A stretch of DNA of 64,000 bases. Origin: a virus. This document shows, piece by piece, positions 45,193-52,322 of this stretch (positions within the stretch are counted from its first letter, which is position 1; every line of letters starts with the position of its first letter). Both the position numbers and the translations under genes were made by a program. The notes below the pieces were generated by a model. The model made no database searches, was not told the origin of the DNA, and worked only from the letters and a program-made list of their open reading frames with translations. The stretch lies in the IMG/VR virus record IMGVR_UViG_3300027730_000007, positions 33,641 through 97,640 of that record; one strand, 5' to 3'.

Positions 45193-45654
45193 TTAGTCTT
45201 TTGTTGTTGTATCAGTATATTCACCAAGCTTAACCTTAAGCCTATCTAAGGTAACCTTATTAAAGTCGCCAGTGGTCAAATACTCACCAATAAGTTGGTT
45301 CATGGTGAGAACAAGGGCCTTACCTCTACCATCAGTGCTAGCTTTATCTTCAGCAGTCTTAAGATTCTCGATTTGCGTCAATAATTGTTTTAATTTATCA
45401 GCTGGTAGATTATCTAGTTTTTCGTAGTTGGTGTATTTCTTTTTGATATACGTATTAAATACGGAACCACTACTATCGCTAGTTTCCAAGCGAGTATAAT
45501 CACTTAGCTCAATATTAGGGTACTTATAACGACCACCTGTATTAAATATAACCGTTAGGTCTCTAGTCTTGGGGTCAAAGGTTGACCCACAGATGGTTGA
45601 TGATGAATACATAGCTTTGATTTCACCATTAGTCTCAATTCTTGTTAATAGCAT
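45193..45654 (-). CDS. KTSC-domain protein
   Basis: 153 residues. The N-terminal 75 residues, with SSTICGSTFDPKTRDLTVIFNTGGRYKYPNIEL and SSGSVFNTYIKKKY, follow the KTSC domain pattern (small alpha/beta domain, function unclear, common in phages). The C-terminal half is helical and charged. 13 bases downstream of 45668, so in the same transcript. Confidence 0.8.
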   Translation of the reverse strand: MLLTRIETNGEIKAMYSSSTICGSTFDPKTRDLTVIFNTGGRYKYPNIELSDYTRLETSDSSGSVFNTYIKKKYTNYEKLDNLPADKLKQLLTQIENLKTAEDKASTDGRGKALVLTMNQLIGEYLTTGDFNKVTLDRLKVKLGEYTDTTTKD

Positions 45655-45667
45655 TTTTGTTAATTTT

Positions 45668-45868
45668 TTATGTTGTTATGTTATATCGTTCAATATCGTT
45701 TAGTTGAATTACTCTAACTTTAACAGTATCTGTACCGTCAGTTAACGTAATAAACATATGATTAGCGTTTATCTGAACATGACCATTTTCGTAAGTATTT
45801 GAATTATAACCAAACCTTGACGAAGTATTCGTCCAGACAGTCAATGACTTAAAGTTTTCTTTATTCAT
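45668..45868 (-). CDS. Small unknown protein
   Basis: 66 residues from the ATG at 45868 (MNKENFKSLTVWTNT). A TTG further upstream overlaps the promoter -7 box and is rejected. Beta-rich (HVQINANHMFITLTDGTDTVKVRVIQL). First gene after a strong host-type promoter, so probably early. No family recognised. Confidence 0.6.
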   Translation of the reverse strand: MNKENFKSLTVWTNTSSRFGYNSNTYENGHVQINANHMFITLTDGTDTVKVRVIQLNDIERYNITT

Positions 45869-45882
45869 AATTTCTGTTTGCA

Positions 45883-45913
45883 CAAAGATACAAATATTTA
45901 TTTAAAGAGGCAA
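45883..45913 (-). promoter_or_regulatory. Host-type promoter (minus)
   Basis: Minus strand TTG (45913-45911), 20-base spacer, TATCTTTG (45890-45883). Divergent with the promoter at 45917. Confidence 0.8.
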
Positions 45914-45916
45914 CAC

Positions 45917-45947
45917 TTGATTGTTTAATTTTTAATGATTATATTTT
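45917..45947 (+). promoter_or_regulatory. Host-type promoter of the Clp-like gene
   Basis: TTG at 45917-45919, 20-base spacer, TATATTTT at 45940-45947 (7 of 8 to TAnnTTTG counting fixed positions loosely). The ATG follows at 45961. Back-to-back with the promoter at 45883-45913. Confidence 0.6.
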
Positions 45948-45960
45948 TTAAACACACGAC

Positions 45961-48456
45961 ATGAATAGAGAAATTTACCCAAAAGTAAAAGTGATAATTT
46001 CAGCAGCCTCAAATGAGGCCAAGATATTTGATGATGTTAAGGTTAGACCAGAGCACATAGTATTATCAATCTTAAATGATAACGATAATGAAGGTGCCAA
46101 TGTAATAAAACAATTAAATATCAGCACAACGGAATTTTATGACAGATTAAGTGATTATATACGTAAAAAGGACTTAACACCTAGGGTTGGTAGTACTAGA
46201 AAAACACTACCCTTATCTGATGAATCTAAGGTAATAATGAAAGCCTTAGATAAAGAATGTGAAAAACTAAATGATAACGTTATTGATACAACACATATCA
46301 TGCTAGCAATCTTATTTACAAGCTCACCAGTAACGGAGGTATTATTTCAAGTATATGGTGTGGATTATAAAAAATTTAAAGATATTATTAAAGGTATGAG
46401 AGAAGAACAAACAAAAAATCAATTTGAAGGTGAGGACCATGATGATGTTGACCCAATCAGACGTAAACCAAAAACAACGGATTCTAAAAAAACTCCAGTA
46501 TTAGATAACTTTTGTCGTGATATATCCAAAGCGGTAGAAAAGGGTGAGATTGACCCAGTTGTTGGGCGTAATGTTGAAATTAAACGCCTATCACAAATCC
46601 TGTCTAGAAGAAAAAAAAATAATCCAGTTCTTATCGGTGAGCCAGGTGTTGGAAAAACCTCAGTGGTTGAAGGCTTGGCACTATTAATACATAGCGGAAA
46701 TGCACCAAGACCATTAATTGGAAAACGTATCTATACCTTAGATTTAGCTAGCCTTGTTGCTGGTACCAAGTATCGTGGTCAATTTGAAGAGCGTATGAAA
46801 GCCGTTCTAGAAGAATGTAAGGCTAATCCAGATATTATATTATTCATTGATGAGCTACATACAATTGTTGGTGCTGGTAATGCGTCTGGGTCATTAGATG
46901 CAAGCAATATCTTTAAGCCAGCCCTAGCTCGTGGTGATATTCAAATCATTGGTGCAACAACACTTGATGAATACCGTGAAAATATTGAAAAAGATGGAGC
47001 TTTAACTAGACGCTTTCAACAAATTTTAATTGAAGAACCAACACTAGAAGAAACAAAGATTATCTTAATGAAAATCAAGGAAACATATGAAAAGCATCAT
47101 AAGGTAACATATACCGAAGAAGCTATTGATGAATGTGTTAAATTATCGGCAAGGTATATTATGGACAGGGCAATGCCAGATAAGGCTATTGATGTAATGG
47201 ATGAAGCTGGTGCAACAACCAACGTAAATATTGAAAAACCTAAGAATATTAAAGACCTTGAGGCTAAAAAAACAGCGTTATTTGAAAAGAAAAAAGGTGT
47301 TGTATTAAAACAAAACTACGAAGAAGCCGCTAAGATAAGAGATGAAGAAAAAAAGGTTGATGTAGCTTTTCAAGCAGCTATGGACGAATGGAATACTAAA
47401 TTGGAAAAAAGAACCACGATTGTTGGTGTTGAAATGATTTCTGAAGTAGTATCGATGATGACAGGTATACCTCTATCAAAAATATCCGTACAAGAGAGCA
47501 AAAAATTATTAAATCTAGATAAAGAATTAATGGGTAAGGTTATAGGTCAAGATGATGCCGTAACCAAGGTCGTAAAGGCAATTAAACGAAATCGTATCGG
47601 TATCAAGGATAAAAATAAACCAGTTGGAAGCTTTATCTTCCTTGGGAAGACTGGGGTGGGTAAAACAATGCTTGCCAAGCTTTTAGCTGAACACGTATAT
47701 GGTGATGTTGATGCTTTGATACGTATGGATATGTCAGAATATATGGAAAAACATTCTGTATCTAGGTTGGTTGGTGCGCCTCCTGGGTATGTCGGATATG
47801 AACAAGGTGGTCAATTAACCGAAAAGGTTAGAAGGAAGCCCCATTGTGTTATATTATTTGATGAAATTGAAAAAGCCCACGAAGATGTCTTTAATATATT
47901 ATTGCAATTATTGGATGAAGGACAATTAACTGATGGTCTTGGTAGAAAAGTTAACTTTAAAAATGCATTAATTATACTAACATCAAACATTGGTGTTAAA
48001 GAAGTCAATGCCTTTGGTAAGTCTATTGGGTTTGAAACTTCATCATCTGTTAGTGATGCAATTAGAGCGCATAATATAATTGAAAAAGAGTTAAAAAAGA
48101 AATTTAAGCCAGAGTTTTTAAATAGAATTGATGAAGCCATCGTATTTAGAGCCTTAACACAAGAAGATATACATAAGATAATCTACTTGGAATTAGCTAA
48201 TCTAGAAAAACGTATTAAAGAAATGAACTTTAACCTAAAGATAACCGAAGAAGCTGTTAAATTTCTTGGCGTACAGGGTTACGATGAAACATACGGGGCC
48301 AGACCTCTAGGCAGGGCCATTCAACACTATGTTGAGGATGTCATAGCTGATGATATACTTGGCGGTCTAATCAATGAAGGAGATACAATTAACGTTGATT
48401 TTGATACAGAAAAAGGTGAAATAGTCATCAAAGGAATCAAAACAAAAACAAAATAA
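45961..48456 (+). CDS. clpC: ClpC-like AAA+ unfoldase
   Basis: 831 residues, full length for ClpC. Order: double Clp-N domain (1-145); AAA1 with Walker A GEPGVGKT at 226-233 and IILFIDELHT; a middle region with a UVR-type helix pair (NYEEAAKIRDEEKK, about 452-465) as in ClpC; AAA2 with Walker A GKTGVGKT at 562-569, ILFDEIEKAH and arginine-finger region; C-terminal D2-small domain. An SIGF tripeptide loop (689-691) lies where ClpA/ClpC dock on ClpP. It could therefore use host ClpP. No ClpP gene is in this window. Own promoter and terminator. Confidence 0.93.
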   Translation: MNREIYPKVKVIISAASNEAKIFDDVKVRPEHIVLSILNDNDNEGANVIKQLNISTTEFYDRLSDYIRKKDLTPRVGSTRKTLPLSDESKVIMKALDKECEKLNDNVIDTTHIMLAILFTSSPVTEVLFQVYGVDYKKFKDIIKGMREEQTKNQFEGEDHDDVDPIRRKPKTTDSKKTPVLDNFCRDISKAVEKGEIDPVVGRNVEIKRLSQILSRRKKNNPVLIGEPGVGKTSVVEGLALLIHSGNAPRPLIGKRIYTLDLASLVAGTKYRGQFEERMKAVLEECKANPDIILFIDELHTIVGAGNASGSLDASNIFKPALARGDIQIIGATTLDEYRENIEKDGALTRRFQQILIEEPTLEETKIILMKIKETYEKHHKVTYTEEAIDECVKLSARYIMDRAMPDKAIDVMDEAGATTNVNIEKPKNIKDLEAKKTALFEKKKGVVLKQNYEEAAKIRDEEKKVDVAFQAAMDEWNTKLEKRTTIVGVEMISEVVSMMTGIPLSKISVQESKKLLNLDKELMGKVIGQDDAVTKVVKAIKRNRIGIKDKNKPVGSFIFLGKTGVGKTMLAKLLAEHVYGDVDALIRMDMSEYMEKHSVSRLVGAPPGYVGYEQGGQLTEKVRRKPHCVILFDEIEKAHEDVFNILLQLLDEGQLTDGLGRKVNFKNALIILTSNIGVKEVNAFGKSIGFETSSSVSDAIRAHNIIEKELKKKFKPEFLNRIDEAIVFRALTQEDIHKIIYLELANLEKRIKEMNFNLKITEEAVKFLGVQGYDETYGARPLGRAIQHYVEDVIADDILGGLINEGDTINVDFDTEKGEIVIKGIKTKTK

Positions 48457-48459
48457 ACT

Positions 48460-48485
48460 AAAGCCCTAATCTTAGGGCTTTTTTT
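48460..48485 (+). terminator. Intrinsic terminator after clpC
   Basis: AAAGCCCTAA (48460-48469) pairs with TTAGGGCTTT (48472-48481), two-base loop, then a T run. Confidence 0.9.
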
Positions 48486-48487
48486 AT

Positions 48488-48497
48488 ATATTTATTA
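48488..48497 (+). promoter_or_regulatory. ATATTTATA-type box
   Basis: ATATTTATTA immediately after the clpC terminator and only 2 bases before the ATG at 48500. Confidence 0.5.
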
Positions 48498-48499
48498 TC

Positions 48500-49033
48500 A
48501 TGAAATCGATAATTAAAAAACTTCTTAGGGAAGGCTTAGATAAAACAATAAAATGCAGTCAGTGTAATTGGTCTTGGAAAGAATCTGAGACCGATAAAAA
48601 AGACATGTATGTTTGTCACAAGTGTGGGCATGATAATTCACCAAAAAAAGAATCGTTAAATGAAACCATCTTAACCAAAGACGAAAAAGATATTAAGGCT
48701 ATTGCTGATTTTATTAACTTTGCTAAAGATTATCTAAAGATTACTGATGATGTCCAAATAAAACTAGCGTTTAAAAGAATACCATCACTAACCACAACAG
48801 CCTACTATGATACAAGAGGTGAAATAATGGTCTACGTTAAAGATAGGGCCATAATCGATGTATGTAGGAGCTTAGCGCACGAACTTGTACATCACAAGCA
48901 AAATCTAGATGGTCGCTTAACTAATGTAGCTGAAGATGGTGCTGATGGTAGTGAAATAGAGAACGAAGCAAATGCTGTTGCTGGAAAATTAATTAGGATT
49001 TACGGTAAATTAAACCCAGAACTATATGTCTAA
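48500..49033 (+). CDS. Leader-bearing zinc-ribbon / putative zinc metallopeptidase
   Basis: 177 residues. Leader MKSIIKKLLREGLD; zinc ribbon CSQC (19-22) and CHKC (39-42); a linker; then a compact domain with LAHELVHHKQNLDG, an HExxH site (His127, Glu128, His131), and a downstream SEIENEANAVAGKLIR helix offering a third acidic ligand (E144 or E146), as in minimal gluzincin-like peptidases. Predicted to be carried in the head (leader), cut after LRE (residue 11) and delivered to the host. Peptidase activity is inferred from the motif only. Confidence 0.75.
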   Translation: MKSIIKKLLREGLDKTIKCSQCNWSWKESETDKKDMYVCHKCGHDNSPKKESLNETILTKDEKDIKAIADFINFAKDYLKITDDVQIKLAFKRIPSLTTTAYYDTRGEIMVYVKDRAIIDVCRSLAHELVHHKQNLDGRLTNVAEDGADGSEIENEANAVAGKLIRIYGKLNPELYV

Positions 49034-49901
49034 TGTTAAAATATTATTAAAAGAACATTTATATGTTGTTGATAAAGAAAGTTTATTAACTGAAGAATCA
49101 TTGTTGTTAATTAAAGACTATGAATATGTTAATAATATATTAGGTATTAAATATAATATAAATGAGTCTATTGATACTAATATTAAAATTAAAATAATAC
49201 AAGAACAGCTTATTGTTGAATCAATATTATCGTCAATTAATGATTATATTGGACAAGCTTATACCAAAGGTAAAGAAAAAACGTTAGAGGTAATCGATAG
49301 TATCAAAGGATTAAAAGATATCGCAAAATTGTTCAAAGATATTCTTTTAGATTCAAGTCTTATGAATGTCGCTATTAATAAGATAACGCAAGTCTTGACT
49401 GATACCATGCAAAGAATCAAACAAACAGCCAATAAAATATTAACATCAATAAATATTAATATATCTAATTTTAATGAAAAATTCGAAGCATTAATTAATC
49501 ACATTGAAAGGGTGACGAAAAACTTGGTTTCAGATACTGGTTGGAAAGGTTTTATCTCTTGTCTTGGTTTTACAACTTTATTGGTCTATGTTGAAGAAAA
49601 ATTTTTAAATAATATGCTTCAAAATACCCTAAAGTTTATTGGTGATAATATTAATATATTAGTAAATATAGCTGATATTTTTAATGGTTTTAAATCGTTA
49701 AAATCATTGGTTGGAAACACTCTTGAAATACAACCTATATTATCTTGGTTTTCGGAAATAGGTAAAGGTGCTACATTAGGTGTTGGGTTGGTTGCCATTG
49801 ATGTTATTGGTATCGTCAACAAAGTTTTAACACCAATAATTAAATCCGTTGAGTGGGCCAACAAACTTAAAAAACCTACCCAACAAATTAAAACAATATA
49901 A
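49026..49901 (+). CDS. Unknown helical protein, possibly membrane-interacting
   Basis: 291 residues. The N-terminus SNVKILLKEHLYVVDKESLLTEES has LKE and LTE sites like the leaders. The remainder is helical, with hydrophobic stretches GWKGFISCLGFTTLLVYVEEKFL (about 174) and GATLGVGLVAIDVIGIVNKVL (about 250). These could insert into or span a membrane. Overlaps the peptidase gene by 8 bases. An ejected pore or internal protein is one possibility; not proven. Confidence 0.65.
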   Translation: MSNVKILLKEHLYVVDKESLLTEESLLLIKDYEYVNNILGIKYNINESIDTNIKIKIIQEQLIVESILSSINDYIGQAYTKGKEKTLEVIDSIKGLKDIAKLFKDILLDSSLMNVAINKITQVLTDTMQRIKQTANKILTSININISNFNEKFEALINHIERVTKNLVSDTGWKGFISCLGFTTLLVYVEEKFLNNMLQNTLKFIGDNINILVNIADIFNGFKSLKSLVGNTLEIQPILSWFSEIGKGATLGVGLVAIDVIGIVNKVLTPIIKSVEWANKLKKPTQQIKTI

Positions 49902-49906
49902 ACATT

Positions 49907-50332
49907 ATGCCATATACACATAGAAAAGTCGGTGATAAAGAATGCGTCTTTAAGAAAGACGGTGGTGCTAAAGTAGGTTGCACCAAAGGCGATATCAACA
50001 AATACTTAGCAGCATTATATGCTAACGTAGATGAAGCTAATACAATTAAAGGTGGTAAAGCCGATAAATTAACCATCAAGCAAATAGCCGATAAATTTGG
50101 TAAGTCCGTAGATGATATCAAAGCACAAATAAAAAAAGGTATCACTGTCGAAATGGAACATACTTCAGATAAGGAAAAAGCAACTGAAATAGTTATGGAC
50201 CACCTGTCTGAATTTCCAGATTATTATGATAGACTTAAGAAAATGGAAGATAAAGCCAAAGAAACATTTAAAACAAATGAAGGTTTATCTTATTCAATAA
50301 AACGTTTATTAAGAGAAGGTTTAAATTATTAA
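49907..50332 (+). CDS. DUF5661-type protein with C-terminal LLREGL motif
   Basis: 141 residues. The N-terminal part (VGDKECVFKKDGGAKVGCTKGD) is a short conserved phage module. The middle, KLTIKQIADKFGKSVDDI followed by HTSDKEKATEIVMDHLSEFPDYYDRLKKME, fits the DUF5661 family. The protein ends SIKRLLREGLNY, which is the leader motif placed at the C-terminus. Operon with 48500 and 49026. The 3' end overlaps the converging gene by 12 bases. Confidence 0.8.
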   Translation: MPYTHRKVGDKECVFKKDGGAKVGCTKGDINKYLAALYANVDEANTIKGGKADKLTIKQIADKFGKSVDDIKAQIKKGITVEMEHTSDKEKATEIVMDHLSEFPDYYDRLKKMEDKAKETFKTNEGLSYSIKRLLREGLNY

Positions 50333-50740
50333 ACCAATATATTCGAAGCTACCACATAATCTTTTATTATCAGCATAGTGGTTATTATATAGGTTTTCAT
50401 GCTTCACATCCTTTCGTAGCTTTTTGTGCTTACTTGTCGGTTTCCATAGTGGAGACTTTTCCCTGTACATAATCATTTTTGGATGTGCCGTCCTAGAGAA
50501 AAATCTATGACCCTGCTCTAAGTGTATCTGGGCAATAGCATCCGAAAATCTTACACCAATACCCATACCTTGGAAATCAGGTAATATAACGGTTCTATGC
50601 CCTCGCCAACCATTCTTAAAGGCACCATTTGGTTGAGCTAAGGTGGCCGAAAAACCTACTACTTGGTCGTCCCAAATCGCAATATAACATCTAGCGGCTT
50701 TATTGATGTTGGTATCTAAATAATGATGGTCCTTAAACAT
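50321..50740 (-). CDS. GNAT acetyltransferase half of a split ABC-ATPase/GNAT gene
   Basis: 139 residues from the first ATG, but the frame is open upstream through FFVRPEINIQVYRTSYDSWR to the T9 run at 50,795-50,803. The residues HHYLDTNINKAARCYIAIWDD, VGFSATLAQP and GHRTVILPDFQGMGIGVRFSD form a GNAT domain with the acetyl-CoA-binding QGMGIG loop. Proteins in COG2401 carry ABC ATPase and GNAT in one chain in this order. The gene here is probably that fusion with a frame break. Confidence 0.8.
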   Translation of the reverse strand: MFKDHHYLDTNINKAARCYIAIWDDQVVGFSATLAQPNGAFKNGWRGHRTVILPDFQGMGIGVRFSDAIAQIHLEQGHRFFSRTAHPKMIMYREKSPLWKPTSKHKKLRKDVKHENLYNNHYADNKRLCGSFEYIGLII

Positions 50741-51405
50741 TCTCCAACTATCATAGCTTGTGCGATATACTTGGATATTGATTTCTGGTCGGACAAAAAA
50801 AAACCATTAAGTAATTCACCTGTATCGGTATTTATTACCCAATCTGGTTCTAACCAATCTAATATGTCACTATGACATGTTGATATAACAACGCTATCTA
50901 GATTATTCGTTTCTATATACCTAGATAAAGCCACGCTAGCAGCCTTAGCTACCGTTCTATCCACAACACTAGTGTATTCATCAATTACAGCACCAGACCT
51001 AAGCTTCCTAGCTAAGTCAGCCCTGAACTTTTCACCATTGGATAATACGTTATAAGACTTATACCACGATGGTATCGTATTAAAGCCCACAGAGCTTAAT
51101 TTATTGATACCATCGGCTGGACTATCAAAATGTGAAATAATAGCCTTAGCTTCGTCCCAAATAGGTTCCTCTTCGATTCCAAAGTGTTTAAGTAGTGTCG
51201 ACTTTCCACTTCCGCTACTACCTACGATAACACCAAGCTTAAATTTCTTGGGTATCTTACTTGGTAACTTCCATGGGTAAAACTTAGAAGTGCCATCAAA
51301 AATGCAATCAAAGGCTGTTTCACTAGCAGTTACGTATTCATCTTTAATGACAGATGATGTTAATGGAATGGTTTCTCGTTCTAATTTTTCTATTAATTTA
51401 TCCAT
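50716..51405 (-). CDS. ABC-type ATPase half of a split ABC-ATPase/GNAT gene
   Basis: 229 residues from the ATG at 51405; upstream codons are ignored because an ATATTTATA-type box lies directly before this ATG. Walker A GSSGSGKST at 62-70, signature NVLSNGEKFRAD, Walker B AVIDEYTSVVD, H-loop ISTCHSD. The annotated C-terminus after GFFLSDQKS is out of frame with the real continuation (see 50321). The ATPase type with an attached GNAT is often found in phages; a role in nucleic-acid modification has been proposed for such pairs, but is not evident here. Confidence 0.85.
   Translation of the reverse strand: MDKLIEKLERETIPLTSSVIKDEYVTASETAFDCIFDGTSKFYPWKLPSKIPKKFKLGVIVGSSGSGKSTLLKHFGIEEEPIWDEAKAIISHFDSPADGINKLSSVGFNTIPSWYKSYNVLSNGEKFRADLARKLRSGAVIDEYTSVVDRTVAKAASVALSRYIETNNLDSVVISTCHSDILDWLEPDWVINTDTGELLNGFFLSDQKSISKYIAQAMIVGECLRTIII
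50795..50803 (-). other. T9 homopolymer at a frame break
   Basis: Nine T on the minus strand inside the ABC-ATPase/GNAT gene. With ten T the frame reads GFFFVRPEINIQV and continues into the GNAT domain. Confidence 0.75.
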
Positions 51406-51406
51406 G

Positions 51407-51416
51407 TATAAATAAT
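51407..51416 (-). promoter_or_regulatory. ATATTTATA-type box
   Basis: Minus-strand ATTATTTATA, one base before the ATG at 51405. Confidence 0.4.
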
Positions 51417-51454
51417 AGATTAAAACTATCCTAAGTAAAGTATAATAAATAAAA

Positions 51455-51485
51455 TGGCCAGATAACAATGAAGGTTATCTAGCCA
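51455..51485 (-). terminator. Intrinsic terminator
   Basis: TGGCCAGATAAC (51455-51466) pairs with GTTATCTAGCCA (51474-51485) with one mismatch, followed on the minus strand by a T-rich tract. Follows the gene ending at 51515. Confidence 0.75.
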
Positions 51486-51514
51486 GTATTATTATAACTA
51501 ATAATTAGTTACTA

Positions 51515-51709
51515 TTATTTGGTTGCAGTAAGTGCCTTAAATTGAGCCTCAAGCTTTGCAATTTTACCTTCCAAGATGGTATCTTTTTTGGTAGTTTGTT
51601 CTTGCAACCAAATCTTTTTTTGTGAAGCGACTTCTTTGTTTACGATGTTCTCAATCAACTCAACAAGAGCACTTTCTTTTACTTTAACTGTCTTTTTTGT
51701 GTTTGACAT
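51515..51709 (-). CDS. Small helical protein
   Basis: 64 residues from MSNTKKTVKV. The longer frame would start at a less likely codon beyond the gap. Helical with a coiled-coil end (ILEGKIAKLEAQFKAL). KESALVELIENIVNKE recalls the (L/I)xE leader theme (LIE-N). Unit of its own between a box at 51744 and a terminator. Function unknown. Confidence 0.6.
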   Translation of the reverse strand: MSNTKKTVKVKESALVELIENIVNKEVASQKKIWLQEQTTKKDTILEGKIAKLEAQFKALTATK

Positions 51710-51743
51710 ATTTCGAGGTTTTAAATCATTCTTATAACTAAAC

Positions 51744-51752
51744 AATAAATAT
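51744..51752 (-). promoter_or_regulatory. ATATTTATA-type box
   Basis: Minus-strand ATATTTATT, 34 nt before the ATG at 51709. Confidence 0.4.
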
Positions 51753-51792
51753 ATGGAATTTATTAAAAGTTATAATAATGATAAAAAAAATA

Positions 51793-52305
51793 TTAACACT
51801 TATAATCTGCGCCATAGCTTGAGGCGAACGCATCGGGTTTTACCTTGAAGCTATAGCCCATACCTATGATATAACCAATAGATTGTTGTAATGCCTTATT
51901 GGATTCATATAACGGATTTTGATTTATGTCGGCATGTACTTCTAATGGAATTTCATATTGGTCCAGTATTGGAGCTATCTCATATGCGACTTCAATTGAT
52001 TTACTTACTTCAAAAACCATACGCTCAGTTACAGCCTCTTTATTCTTAGCCTTAAAGCTTTTATTATATGTACTAGTAACTAACATAGCCCCTTCACCAT
52101 TACCAGTCTTACGATTATCTTGGCTCTTAAATTTACGTATAATAATTACCGTAGCGAAGCTATAAGCACCCCGTCCTAGTGTTTGTGAATCGGTACCAAC
52201 ATAAACGTTCAAAAAATAGCCATTTTCCATTTCGGTTTTAAAAACATCCTCTAAATATTCTATGATTGATACATCAATTTTTTTATTTCCCCTTGTCCAT
52301 TCCAT
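51793..52305 (-). CDS. YkuK/DUF458-like RNase H-fold protein
   Basis: 170 residues. NVYVGTDSQTLGRGAYSFATVIII is the first RNase H strand pair with the catalytic-type Asp. ERMVFEVSKSIEVAYEI is the central helix, LEVHADINQNPLYESN the second acidic strand, and IIGMGYSFKVKPDAFASSYGADYKC the terminal acidic segment. Matches the YkuK/DUF458 family, whose substrate is not established. Co-transcribed with the LRR gene upstream (17-base gap). Confidence 0.85.
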   Translation of the reverse strand: MEWTRGNKKIDVSIIEYLEDVFKTEMENGYFLNVYVGTDSQTLGRGAYSFATVIIIRKFKSQDNRKTGNGEGAMLVTSTYNKSFKAKNKEAVTERMVFEVSKSIEVAYEIAPILDQYEIPLEVHADINQNPLYESNKALQQSIGYIIGMGYSFKVKPDAFASSYGADYKC

Positions 52306-52322
52306 TTTATTTAATTTTAAAT

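Noticed and set aside
45869-45883. TTG start for the 45668 gene
   Set aside because: It abuts the -7 box; the ATG at 45868 follows at a normal distance.
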